Below the pieces are notes generated by a model. It was not told the DNA's origin. It searched no databases and saw only the letters and a list, made by a program, of their open reading frames with translations. From NCBI GenBank assembly GCA_030066905.1, contig JASJAR010000022.1, forward strand, positions 18,157-82,156: a stretch of DNA of 64,000 nucleotides. Reading direction: 5' to 3'. Below are positions 8,941 to 18,099 of the stretch, piece by piece. Numbering within the stretch: the first letter of the stretch is position 1; each line of letters begins with the position of its first letter. The DNA is from Paracoccaceae bacterium. Lineage in GTDB: Bacteria > Pseudomonadota > Alphaproteobacteria > Rhodobacterales > Rhodobacteraceae. The translations under genes and the position numbers were made by a program.

Positions 8941-9672
8941 TCAGCGCCGGAACAGGCGACCGAAGAGCGCGGGTGCGCCGCTTCTCTTCTTCGCAAACCG
9001 TCGGCGTTCGTCATCGTGAAATACCGGCCATTCGCATAAGGCCCCCAAGCCGAGCTGGTCGAGCGGAAACGGACTTAGGTCCATAAGCCGCGCCACGACC
9101 GGCAGGCTGATCTGGTCGCGCCGGGAATAGGCCAGCACATGTTCGAACCAGAGCGACCCGAAAGCGGCGAGCTGCGGAGCGGCGAGGTTGTAGACGATGA
9201 AATTGCAGGCAAAGAGCCCCGAGCGTTCCGGAACGCCAAGCGCCCGGTAGGCGCGCCGCTGTTCGAGAAGCCGGGCGCGGCTGTCCTTCTTCCGGGCGAG
9301 GCATTCGTCGATTTCCTCGTAGATGCCCGCGCGCTTGGGATGAGGCATCACCGAAATCGCCGGCGCCCCCCGTTCGACCAGCCGCTCGACAAGCTCAACC
9401 GGATCGGCGAGCAGCCTGCAATTGTTGTCGAGATAGATCGCCCAGTCGCTCTCTTCGAAATAGAGCTCCGGCCGGAGTTTCGGGCGCCGCGACGCCCGGG
9501 CGGGATCAAGGCCGAGGCGCGGCAGTACGACCCGCGTCGCACCGTCTGGCACCGCCAACGTCGGATCGTCGGTGAAAACGGTACAGGCGAGCTTCCCCAT
9601 CGCCTCGCCGAAGACGTCCGGGTTGAGAGGTTCATGGGCTCCGAAATAGGCCGTGTAGAGGGCGATGTTCAA
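8941..9672 (-). CDS. DUF616-like glycosyltransferase-domain protein
   Basis: The 243-residue protein opens with a beta-strand and a YTAYFGAHEPL motif. It contains WAIYLDNNCRLLADP near residue 80, MPHPKRAGIYEEIDECLARK near residue 108, and SRRDQISLPVV near residue 185. This arrangement (a D-x-D-like N-terminal half, then HP-x-R-x-x-IY-x-E, then RDQ-x-S) fits the DUF616 glycosyltransferase-like family. The start codon is TTG at 9672, preceded by AGGGAG; no ATG lies nearby in frame. It faces the VOC gene across 9 bases, end to end. Acceptor and sugar are unknown. Confidence 0.7.
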   Translation of the reverse strand: MNIALYTAYFGAHEPLNPDVFGEAMGKLACTVFTDDPTLAVPDGATRVVLPRLGLDPARASRRPKLRPELYFEESDWAIYLDNNCRLLADPVELVERLVERGAPAISVMPHPKRAGIYEEIDECLARKKDSRARLLEQRRAYRALGVPERSGLFACNFIVYNLAAPQLAAFGSLWFEHVLAYSRRDQISLPVVARLMDLSPFPLDQLGLGALCEWPVFHDDERRRFAKKRSGAPALFGRLFRR

Positions 9673-9699
9673 AGCCGGGACTCCCTGGGCGGCGATTCT

Positions 9700-9800
9700 G
9701 CCCCCTCCCTAGCCCTCCCCCATGCTGGGGGAGGGGATTGGCGCGTCTCTTTCGGCCACGCGTTCCCTCCCCCCTCATGGGGGAGGGCTAGGGAGGGGGC
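9700..9800. repeat. Intergenic inverted repeat with perfect 25-bp arms
   Basis: Bases 9700-9724 and 9776-9800 are exact reverse complements and flank 51 bases. The arms are pyrimidine/purine-biased, with the core CCTAGCCCTCCCCCATG. A secondary short inversion (CCCCCATG then CTGGGGGAGG) sits at the inner end of the left arm. Similar elements are frequent between genes in alphaproteobacteria. The element separates the glycosyltransferase gene from the end of the TRAP operon. Confidence 0.85.
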
Positions 9801-9837
9801 AAGACGGGGAAAGTCAGGGAGGGGGCAAAACTCCACC

Positions 9838-12183
9838 TCACCCCCCTATCAGGTCGGGCAGGATCGTCACCACCCCGGGGAAGAGCCACAAAAGCCCGAG
9901 CCCCAGCACCTGGATCAACACAAACGGCAGAATACCGCGGTAGATATGCCCCGTCGTCACCTGCGGCGGCGCGACACCTCGGAGGTAGAACAGCGCGAAC
10001 CCGAAGGGCGGGGTGAGAAAGCTCGTCTGAAGGTTCACCGCGATCATGATCGTCACCCAGGCCGGATCGAGCGTGCCGCCGTAGATCACCGGGCCCACGA
10101 TGGGCACGACGATGTAGATGATCTCCAGAAAATCGAGCACGAAGCCGAGGATGAAGAGGATGACCATCACCAGCAGGAACACCACCCATTCCTGATCGAA
10201 CGAGCGCAGGAACTGCTGGATGTAATGTTCGCCCCCGAAGGAGATCACCACGAGATTGAGAAGCTGCGACCCGATGAGGATGGTGAAGACCATCGACGTG
10301 ACCTTCGCCGTTTCCCGCACCACAGGTGCCAACACGGACGTCCGGTAAAGCACCCAGCAGCCGTAGAGCAGGCCGAACATGGCGACGTGATAGGCGGCCA
10401 TGGCGACGAGGAAGGCGATCCGGTCCTCGAAGGGGATCGCCTCGCGAGTCATCCGCAGGTCGAAATTGGCGCCGAGAAGGATCATCACCACGATGGCGAG
10501 CGCGGCGATGAGGATGATCCGGCCCGCGCGATCTTCTTCTTTCAGCTTGCGGAAGGCGGCGAGCATGATCGCCCCGCCCGCGCCGAGGGCGGCCGCCGGG
10601 GTGGGGTTGGTGATCCCGCCGAGGATCGAGCCGAGGACGGCGACGATGAGCACCAGCGGCGGGAAGACGACGCGGATAAGCTCGTTCTTGCCGAGCCGCC
10701 CGGCGGCGATGAAGAGGCCGAAGAGGGTGGCCACGATCGGCAGGGCGAGCGCCAGCGTGCGCGCGCCGGGGCCGGTGAGCGGCGAGAGCGCCACCCAGTC
10801 GATGGCGAGCGCGGCAGCGATCCCGACAGCACCGACCGCGAGCGGCCAGGCGGGCTGCGACGGGGCCACGCCGCGGGCAAGGGCGAGAACGATCGCCGCC
10901 AGAGCGAAGATCGCCGCGAAGGCCCCGCCGATGGGCGGCGCGCCGGCGAGTTTGGCGGCAATCGCGGCCTCGATCTCCTCTTCGGTCAGGTCGCGCGGCG
11001 CCTCCGCCCCGGCCCCGCCTTCGAGGGCGGCCACCGAGGCGTCCCAGCGCTCCTGGCCGTGCAGGTCGATCATCGAGGCCTGGCATTGCTCGGAGACGTT
11101 GGTGCGAAGCATCCCCGAGCGTTCGGCCACGGTGTTTTCGCGCACCGTGAGGTCCTGGCTCCCGACAAGCCCCGCCTGCCCCGCGCCGATCACGACCCCG
11201 ACGATCAGTACCGGGACCGCGAGGTACCAAAGAAACGCCTCCTCGCGGGTGACGTATTCCGACGAGATCGCCTCGCCCTCGACGGGCGGCGCTTTCGACG
11301 GGTTGAAGACGGCAAAGCCGAAGGCATAGGTCGCATAGAGCCCGGCGAGGAGAATGCCCGGCAGAAGGGCCGCCTGAAAGAGCGTGCCCACCGACAGCAC
11401 CGCCGGTTCGCCCAGAAGCGTCAGCGCATCGGTGCAGCCCGCAAGCTGGGCCCGGGTCTCCTGCCCCGAGGCATAAAGATCGCCCGCCAGCGTGCCCAGA
11501 AGCACGATCACAATCGAGGGCGGGATGATCTGCCCGAGCGTCCCTGAGGCCGCGATGACCCCCGTCGAAAGCTCCGGCGCGTAGCCGTTGCGAAGCATCG
11601 TCGGCAGGGCGAGAAGCCCCATGGTGACAACCGTCGCCCCGACGATGCCGGTGGAGGCGGCGAGAAAGGCGCCGACGACGACGATGGAGACCGCAAGACC
11701 GCCTGGGAGCGGGCCGAAGACGCGGGCCATGGTGGTGAGAAGATCCTCGGCGATCTTCGAGCGTTCGAGCGTGATCCCCATCATCACGAACATCAGCACC
11801 GCCAGCAGGGTTTCGATGGACTGGCCCGCGATCACCCGCTCGTTCATCCGGTTGACGATGAAGGAGATGTTGCGGTTCAGCGCCTGTTCCCAGCCGCCGG
11901 GGAAGAGGGGTTCCTCGATGCGCGGCAGATCGGGGTATCGGAACACCGAGATCGCGTCGCGGGCCACCCCCTCGGCCACCAGCGCGTTGTATTCGTTCGA
12001 AAACGTGTCGATGGCCTGGTGGACGAGCAGCCCTGCCGAATCGAGGGCGGCGACGATCGCAAACGAGATCACCGCCGAGCCCGCAATCGCGAAGGCGACC
12101 GGGAAGCCGGTCATAATCCCCGCGAACAGGCAGAGGAACACGATGATGAGACCGACCTCGATCCCGTCCAGTCCAAACGGCAT
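9838..12183 (-). CDS. TRAP transporter large (M) permease, enlarged form
   Basis: The M subunit is the ion-coupled transport channel of a tripartite (TRAP) carboxylate importer in the inner membrane. Recognisable DctM segments are GLIIVFLCLFAGIMTGFPVA at the N terminus, GAFLAASTGIVGATVVTMGL near residue 180, GQIIPPSIVIVLLGTLAGD near 225, and LGFVLDFLEIIYIVVPIVGP in the C-terminal third. The protein has 781 residues against about 430 for a standard DctM. The excess includes polar stretches near residues 60-115 and 340-415 and extra membrane segments between them. The start ATG at 12183 overlaps the stop of the Q subunit gene by one base. Confidence 0.9.
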   Translation of the reverse strand: MPFGLDGIEVGLIIVFLCLFAGIMTGFPVAFAIAGSAVISFAIVAALDSAGLLVHQAIDTFSNEYNALVAEGVARDAISVFRYPDLPRIEEPLFPGGWEQALNRNISFIVNRMNERVIAGQSIETLLAVLMFVMMGITLERSKIAEDLLTTMARVFGPLPGGLAVSIVVVGAFLAASTGIVGATVVTMGLLALPTMLRNGYAPELSTGVIAASGTLGQIIPPSIVIVLLGTLAGDLYASGQETRAQLAGCTDALTLLGEPAVLSVGTLFQAALLPGILLAGLYATYAFGFAVFNPSKAPPVEGEAISSEYVTREEAFLWYLAVPVLIVGVVIGAGQAGLVGSQDLTVRENTVAERSGMLRTNVSEQCQASMIDLHGQERWDASVAALEGGAGAEAPRDLTEEEIEAAIAAKLAGAPPIGGAFAAIFALAAIVLALARGVAPSQPAWPLAVGAVGIAAALAIDWVALSPLTGPGARTLALALPIVATLFGLFIAAGRLGKNELIRVVFPPLVLIVAVLGSILGGITNPTPAAALGAGGAIMLAAFRKLKEEDRAGRIILIAALAIVVMILLGANFDLRMTREAIPFEDRIAFLVAMAAYHVAMFGLLYGCWVLYRTSVLAPVVRETAKVTSMVFTILIGSQLLNLVVISFGGEHYIQQFLRSFDQEWVVFLLVMVILFILGFVLDFLEIIYIVVPIVGPVIYGGTLDPAWVTIMIAVNLQTSFLTPPFGFALFYLRGVAPPQVTTGHIYRGILPFVLIQVLGLGLLWLFPGVVTILPDLIGG

Positions 12184-13070
12184 CAGCGCGCGCCCTCCGC
12201 GGCCGGGGACGCCTCGAGCCGGTCAACGTCGAGCCCCCGCCCCTCTTCCTCCTCGCCGCCGGCGAACTCGAGCCAGGAGCGGTAGAAGAAGGTCACCGCC
12301 TGGACCAGCATCATGAAGCAGAAGAGCACGATCAGGACCTTGAAGAGGAAATAGGCGTCGAACCCGTTCGGCGAAAAACCGATGGTCTCGGGCTGCCAGC
12401 GGAACCGCGACCCCTTGCGGATCATTATCTCAAGGCTGTCCCCGGCATTGACCTTGGGGTTCACCAGATGCCGCCACATGAAGAACCACGAATAGTGCCA
12501 CATGATCAAAAGCGCGGGGATCATGAAGAAGAGCGCGCCGAACATGTCGATCGCGCGCTTGGTGCGGTAGCGGACCCCGGCATAGAAGAGGTCGACCCGC
12601 ACATGGCCGCCCTGAACGAACGTGTAGGCGCAGCAGAGGCAGACGACGACGGCATTGTAGAACTTCAGCCCGTCGCCCCACCAGCCGAGGGGGCGCTCGA
12701 ACCCGAGGCCTGCCGGCCCGAGGCCGATGTCGGAGACCCGGAAGATCGCTTGCAGGAAGATCACCATGATCTGTTGCAGGACCATCAGAAGCCCCGCCCA
12801 TGCCGCGAGCCGGCCCACACCGTTGGAGAAGCCCTCCAGCACGCCGACGACCCGCCAAAGGAACTCGCGGTTGAGCGTTCCGGCAATGAAGAAACCGGTG
12901 GAAAGAATTGAAAAAACGAAGAAAAGCTCCGCCGACGCCCCGTAGTAGACAAAGCGCATCACCGCTTCGCCGTTGGAGAGGTCGAACACGGTCAGCGGAT
13001 TGAGAACGATGTAGAAAAGGCCGGTCAGCGCCGACCAGATATGTTCGAGGATCCAGCTTATGGCTGTCAT
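12183..13070 (-). CDS. TRAP transporter small (Q) permease
   Basis: The Q subunit is the four-helix membrane partner of the M subunit. The 295-residue protein has hydrophobic stretches near residues 10-30, 45-65, 88-110, 140-155, 175-200 and 245-270, and the typical GGHVRVDLFYAG segment after the third helix. It is longer than most DctQ proteins (about 170), in keeping with the enlarged M subunit encoded directly downstream. The C terminus is acidic (EEEEGRG). It lies 48 bases after the binding-protein gene, past a strong stem-loop. Confidence 0.88.
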   Translation of the reverse strand: MTAISWILEHIWSALTGLFYIVLNPLTVFDLSNGEAVMRFVYYGASAELFFVFSILSTGFFIAGTLNREFLWRVVGVLEGFSNGVGRLAAWAGLLMVLQQIMVIFLQAIFRVSDIGLGPAGLGFERPLGWWGDGLKFYNAVVVCLCCAYTFVQGGHVRVDLFYAGVRYRTKRAIDMFGALFFMIPALLIMWHYSWFFMWRHLVNPKVNAGDSLEIMIRKGSRFRWQPETIGFSPNGFDAYFLFKVLIVLFCFMMLVQAVTFFYRSWLEFAGGEEEEGRGLDVDRLEASPAAEGAR

Positions 13071-13085
13071 CCGCCCCTCCCGAAG

Positions 13086-13110
13086 GGGGCCGCGGACGCG
13101 CCGCGGCCCC
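13086..13110 (-). promoter_or_regulatory. Stem-loop between TRAP P and Q genes
   Basis: GGGGCCGCGG and CCGCGGCCCC form a perfect 10-bp stem with loop ACGCG, and no T run follows on the minus strand. Such structures behind binding-protein genes usually stabilise the upstream message and make the binding protein more abundant than the permeases. Confidence 0.65.
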
Positions 13111-13118
13111 GCTCGTTA

Positions 13119-14204
13119 TCAGATGCCCAGCGCCCGGGCGCGCTGCGCGGCATAGGCCGCGTCCGACCGCGCCACCCAGCCCGAAGTCGCGCTGACCGAG
13201 GTGAGGAAGCTGTCGTGGATCTTCGCGAACAGCGGGTCCGACCGATAACCCTCGATCACGCCATTTGCGGCTTCGGCATAGGCGTCCCAGACATCGTCGG
13301 AGAACTCGCGGATCTGCGTGCCGCCGGCGATGAGCCGCGCAAGGGCGGGGCCGTTATTGCCGATGAACTGGGCGTAGTTCGCCTGGTGGGCATCGGCCGC
13401 GGCCACTTCGATGGCCCGCTGATGCTGTTCGGAAAGCCCGTTGAAGCGTTCGAGGTTGACCGACACCGAGAGGGCCGCACCGGGCTCGTGGAAGCCCGCC
13501 GGGTAGTAATAGTCGCAGACCTCCTGCAGGCCCAGACGCTCGTCCGACCACGGCCCGATCCACTCGGTGCCGTCGAGTGCACCCGAGGACAGCGCCTGAT
13601 AGATTTCCGAGGCCGGCAGGGTCTGCACCGAAGCGCCCATCGCGCCGACGGTCTGACCGCCGAGGCCCGGCATCCGGAACTTCAGGCCCTGGAAGTCTTC
13701 CGGGCTCTCGATCGGATTGCGGAACCAGCCGCCGCCCTGGGCGCCGGTCTGCCCTGCGATGAAGTTCCGAAGTCCGTAGACCTCGCAAAGCTCGTCATGG
13801 AGCGCCTTGCCCTCGCCGTGATAGTACCAGACCATCATCTCCGGGCCGGTCATGCCGAACGGCACGGCGGTGAAGAACGCAAGGGCCGGGTCGGTGTTGA
13901 TGAAGTAGTAGTCGGCGGCGTGGTACATGTCCGCCTGGCCCGACGCGGTGGCATCGAAGCTTTCGAGCGCGCCGACGAGTTCGCCGCCGGCCTTGGCGTC
14001 GATGGTGAGCGTCCCTCCGGTGATGTCGGCGACGTTGTTGGCGAAGCGTTCCACCGAGTCCCAGACCCCGGCGAGACCGCGCGGCCACGACGTGACCATG
14101 GTGAGTTGTTCGCGGCCCTGGGCCAGCGCGGGTGCTGCCAGCGACGAGGCCGCCACGGCGGAGCCCCCGAGCGCCGAGGCGCGCAGGAATTTACGACGAT
14201 CCAT
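13119..14204 (-). CDS. TRAP transporter substrate-binding protein, DctP/TakP type
   Basis: This periplasmic protein captures the substrate for the M and Q permeases encoded downstream. The 361-residue product carries a Tat-type signal (DRRKFLRASALGGSAVAASS, then APALAQ). The mature part matches the TakP subgroup: MVTSWPRGLAGVWDSVERFA, MYHAADYYFINTDPALAFFT, the substrate-arginine region WFRNPIESPEDFQGLKFRMP, and YYYPAGFHEPGAALSVSV. TakP-type proteins bind alpha-keto or similar monocarboxylic acids, but the substrate here is inferred only from family. It is the first gene of the P-Q-M operon. Confidence 0.92.
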   Translation of the reverse strand: MDRRKFLRASALGGSAVAASSLAAPALAQGREQLTMVTSWPRGLAGVWDSVERFANNVADITGGTLTIDAKAGGELVGALESFDATASGQADMYHAADYYFINTDPALAFFTAVPFGMTGPEMMVWYYHGEGKALHDELCEVYGLRNFIAGQTGAQGGGWFRNPIESPEDFQGLKFRMPGLGGQTVGAMGASVQTLPASEIYQALSSGALDGTEWIGPWSDERLGLQEVCDYYYPAGFHEPGAALSVSVNLERFNGLSEQHQRAIEVAAADAHQANYAQFIGNNGPALARLIAGGTQIREFSDDVWDAYAEAANGVIEGYRSDPLFAKIHDSFLTSVSATSGWVARSDAAYAAQRARALGI

Positions 14205-14342
14205 TGGGTATCCTCCCCTAGTTCTTCTGATTGCGCCCGCTTCGGGGGCGGCTTGTTGAATGGTGGCGGGACGTTAACGGCGCTTTGGCGAAAGAAAAAT
14301 ACCAAATAGGCGGCGGCGACGCTGTTTTTCTTGCTGAGAACC

Positions 14343-14359
14343 TGTGACGCAGGGTCACA
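14343..14359. promoter_or_regulatory. Palindrome TGTGAC-N5-GTCACA upstream of the TRAP operon
   Basis: Perfect 6-base arms around GCAGG lie 139 bases upstream of the TRAP binding-protein start and over the stop codon of the broken ArsR gene. The outer arms resemble the pair at 6.0 kb, again with 7 bases between TGTGA and TCACA. It may be an operator. The remainder of 14205-14342 shows only an A-rich stretch. Confidence 0.4.
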
Positions 14360-14976
14360 TTTCGTTGTCCTCGACCAGGCCGAAGACCGCCTCCAGCCGT
14401 TCGGCCCCCTTTCGCGTGATCCGCAGCGCCCGGCTGCCCGGCATCCGGTCGAGCCAGCCGTCGCGCTCCATATGGCCGAAGAGGGCCGCGCCGAGGGCGC
14501 CGGCCAGATGGCTGCGACGCTCGCTCCAGTCGAGACAGGCCCGGCAAAGCGGGCGCCTGAGCCCCTGAAGCGCGGCGACGTAGAGACCGAGCCCGCCGGA
14601 AGAACGCCACGCCGAGCGCACCGGCAAGATGATCGTAGCACACCCGGGCTGCGCGGAGCGCGGGGTCGGTAGGGCCCGGGCGTGTCCGGACCTCGCCGTG
14701 CCCGAAGGCCAGAAACGACAATGCCTCGAGGGCCCGGGCGACCTCTGGGCTGGCGATGCGGAAGTAGCGGTGGCGCCCCTGCCGTTCAACGGCGACGAGC
14801 CGGGCCTCGAGAAGCTGCGAGAGATGGCCGGAGGCGGTCTGGGGCGCGATGCCCGCCGCCTCGGCGAGCTCCCCGGCCGTGAGCGCCAGGCCCGACATCA
14901 TCGCGTCGAGCATCGCCGTCCGCGCCGGGTCGCCGATGAGCGCGGCGATGCGGGTGATGTCCGGGCCTTCTCGCAT
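14355..14976 (-). pseudogene. ArsR-type transcriptional regulator, disrupted by a frame-changing deletion
   Basis: From ATG 14976 the frame encodes a good winged-helix domain: DITRIAALIGDPARTAMLDA, then ELAEAAGIAPQTASGHLSQL, then VERQGRHRYFRIASPEVARAL, ending in RVCYDHLAGALGVA. Immediately after, near 14600, family similarity continues only in another frame: GGLGLYVAALQGLRRPLCRA, then CLDWSERRSHLAGALGAALF and RALRITRKGAERLEAVFGL to the stop at 14355. Compared with my memory of the family, a stretch of roughly 25-35 residues between the halves is also absent. An out-of-frame deletion is therefore likelier than a one-base read error. Read straight through, the first frame enters unrelated Arg/Pro-rich sequence. 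Confidence 0.8.
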
Positions 14977-15101
14977 GGCGGCAGTTTCCGACGGCGGGGC
15001 ATGCCCGACAAGCACCGACGCTACGGTCGCGACCGAAACAACCGGCGTGGGGATTGGACTAGCCTGAGACCCGTCCTCCTAACAAGAAAGGCAAAAATCC
15101 C

Positions 15102-15287
15102 ATGCCGACGCTCGTCCGCCTTCGCCCGCCCGCTCATCGCTCCAATTTCCTTGCATGGCTCGCCCTTGCCCATCGACGCTGGCGGAGCCGCGCCGCCCTG
15201 GCCCGTCTGGAACCCGATCTTCTGGCCGATATTGGCATCAGCCGGGCCGAGGCCCGGGTCGAGGCGCGCCGCCCGTTCTGGCGCTAG
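15102..15287 (+). CDS. DUF1127 small basic protein
   Basis: The 61-residue protein ends in the DUF1127 signature: ALARLEPDLLADIGISRAEA followed by RVEARRPFW. The first half contains LAWLALAHRRWRSRA. Such short arginine-rich proteins are abundant in Rhodobacterales; some are known elsewhere to affect RNA or phosphate and carbon physiology, but no role is assigned here. AGAAAGG precedes the ATG. The stop overlaps the convergent stop of the 39-residue gene. Confidence 0.85.
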   Translation: MPTLVRLRPPAHRSNFLAWLALAHRRWRSRAALARLEPDLLADIGISRAEARVEARRPFWR

Positions 15288-15403
15288 CCTGCGATCAGAG
15301 CCGCGTTCGAGCAGTACATCGCAAAGCCGAGCGCGACGAAGATCGCCAGGGCCAGCGCGCGATGCGCGGGAAGCGGCAGGTAGGCTGCAATAGTGCGTCT
15401 CAT
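15284..15403 (-). CDS. 39-residue hydrophobic peptide, possibly a shortened relative of the 131-residue neighbour
   Basis: The product starts MRRTIAAYLPLPAHRALALA and continues with one hydrophobic segment to the stop. Its first 20 residues resemble those of the neighbour encoded at 15498-15893 (MIRSTERFLPLPVGRALALA). GGAG lies 7 bases before the ATG. Both genes have the same promoter-operator design. It could be a small membrane peptide or the remnant of a duplicated secreted-protein gene. Confidence 0.5.
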   Translation of the reverse strand: MRRTIAAYLPLPAHRALALAIFVALGFAMYCSNAALIAG

Positions 15404-15438
15404 GGACGGTCTCCGAAGGCGGAACGCCGCACGTCGAT

Positions 15439-15480
15439 AAACTATACGGTTCAGTCTACCTTCCCGACAAGAAAATGCAA
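15439..15480 (-). promoter_or_regulatory. Promoter with overlapping operator, copy 2
   Basis: On the minus strand, TTGCAT (15480-15475) and TAGACT (15458-15453) are 16 bases apart. The inverted repeat AAACTATACGGTTCAGTCT (15439-15457) covers the -10 element. The repeat matches the one at 15909-15927 at 15 of 19 positions. Repression by a TetR-like dimer would fit; no such regulator lies nearby. Confidence 0.5.
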
Positions 15481-15497
15481 CTCCTGCCGCCCAGCCC

Positions 15498-15893
15498 TCA
15501 GAACGCCTCGCCGAACCCCGCCAGAAGTGTCCCGTTTGAGGCCAGCAGACTCTGGCCCCTGGGCGAGAGTTCGACACAGGATGCGCCCTGTTTCGGACCC
15601 GCTCCGAAGACGAGGCAAAGCGCGCTTTCGGTGACGGTCCAGCGGCCTTCGAACGTGCCGTAGACCGAGTTCAGAACGACTGCACCATCGGGCGCGAACG
15701 TCGCTTCGCCGCGGACATCTCCGGCAAACACCACGAACGCCCTGTCATAGACGGCGTGACGGAGCGCGTCGCCTTCCAGGGGCGCCGCGCCGGATGTGGC
15801 GGTCGCCACGAAAACGCCCGCGAGAAGGCTTCCCGCAAGCGCCAGGGCGCGGCCGACAGGAAGGGGCAAAAACCGTTCGGTGGATCGGATCAT
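15498..15893 (-). CDS. Secreted hypothetical protein
   Basis: The 131-residue product has a signal peptide (basic start, then LPLPVGRALALAGSLLAGVF, probable cleavage after ATATSGA) and a small mature domain. That domain includes AVYDRAFVVFAGDVRGEATF, then GTFEGRWTVTESALCLVFG, and two cysteines (in ALCLVF and GASCVEL) that could form a disulfide. I do not recognise the family. GGGAGG stands 5 bases before the ATG, and the operator-covered promoter lies only 16 bases further upstream. Confidence 0.7.
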   Translation of the reverse strand: MIRSTERFLPLPVGRALALAGSLLAGVFVATATSGAAPLEGDALRHAVYDRAFVVFAGDVRGEATFAPDGAVVLNSVYGTFEGRWTVTESALCLVFGAGPKQGASCVELSPRGQSLLASNGTLLAGFGEAF

Positions 15894-15908
15894 CTCAACC
15901 TCCCGCTC

Positions 15909-15950
15909 AAACTACACCGTTTAGTTTAGGTCAGGCGCGGCAAACGTCAA
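15909..15950 (-). promoter_or_regulatory. Promoter with overlapping operator, copy 1
   Basis: On the minus strand TTGACG (15950-15945) and TAAACT (15928-15923) are 16 bases apart. The palindrome AAACTACACCGTTTAGTTT (15909-15927; arms AAACTA and TAGTTT) overlaps the -10 element. The design matches copy 2 at 15439-15480. Confidence 0.55.
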
Positions 15951-16053
15951 CCGAAGGTGACGACGTCACTATGAAAAGAATCTGCCCCGCAATGCGCAAC
16001 ATCTGCAAAGAGAGGCGGTATAGTTGGGATCGATTCCATCGCCGAGTTTGTTG

Positions 16054-16082
16054 TTGACGGCCCCCTACCCCCTCCGTAAGGA
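16054..16082 (+). promoter_or_regulatory. Probable ilvBN promoter
   Basis: TTGACG (16054-16059) and TAAGGA (16077-16082) are separated by 17 bases and stand 30 bases ahead of the leader peptide. No other gene lies between 15894 and the leader. Confidence 0.45.
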
Positions 16083-16111
16083 TGCCGCTCACGCGAATTG
16101 GAGCATCGGAC

Positions 16112-16159
16112 GTGACGGGCATTCTTGTAATCGTAGGGAAATGGCGCATGGGCCGGTAA
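16112..16159 (+). CDS. ilv leader peptide
   Basis: A 15-codon frame starting with GTG encodes VTGILVIVGKWRMGR and stops with TAA at 16157-16159. Five successive codons, ATT CTT GTA ATC GTA (16121-16135), specify Ile-Leu-Val-Ile-Val, as expected of a leader that senses branched-chain aminoacyl-tRNA supply. TTGGAG at 16098-16103 is a good ribosome site 8 bases before the GTG. The last codons overlap the 5' arm of the antiterminator helix. Confidence 0.85.
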   Translation: MTGILVIVGKWRMGR

Positions 16160-16213
16160 CGGAACCCTTCTCGGACCCCATGCGCCCTCGGATAACCCCG
16201 GGGGCTTTTTTTT
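16143..16213 (+). terminator. ilvBN attenuator: antiterminator helix and intrinsic terminator
   Basis: GGCGCATGGG (16143-16152) can pair perfectly with CCCATGCGCC (16177-16186). The terminator is GCCCTCGG (16184-16191), loop ATAACC, CCGGGGGC (16198-16205), then eight T (16206-16213). The two helices share bases 16184-16186 and exclude each other. A ribosome stalled at the Ile/Leu codons leaves 16143-16152 free, favouring antitermination; one reaching the leader stop masks it and the terminator forms. ilvB starts 43 bases after the T run. Confidence 0.85.
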
Positions 16214-16255
16214 GCGTAGCGCGGCGGAACAGACGACGGATCAGGTGGAAAGACG

Positions 16256-18052
<1,797 letters not shown>

Positions 18053-18060
18053 TGCCGCCC

Positions 18061-18079
18061 ATTGGCATATATTGCCAAT
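18061..18079. promoter_or_regulatory. Operator palindrome before the parD-like gene
   Basis: ATTGGCATATATTGCCAAT has perfect 7-base arms (ATTGGCA/TGCCAAT) around TATAT. It lies 9 bases after ilvB and 21 bases before the antitoxin start, and it contains a -10-like TATATT. This is where a ParD-type protein would bind to repress its own operon. Confidence 0.6.
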
Positions 18080-18099
18080 ACCCGCTTTGGAGAAAGCCC

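Noticed and set aside
9788..12226. A second long open frame of about 810 codons over the TRAP M gene on the same strand
   Set aside because: It is Arg/Pro/Gly-rich without family motifs and is a frame shadow; the frame from 12183 has the DctM segments.
14218..15015. An intact 265-residue ArsR protein in one frame
   Set aside because: After about residue 135 the frame gives Arg/Pro-rich sequence unrelated to the family, while the true C-terminal half is in another frame.
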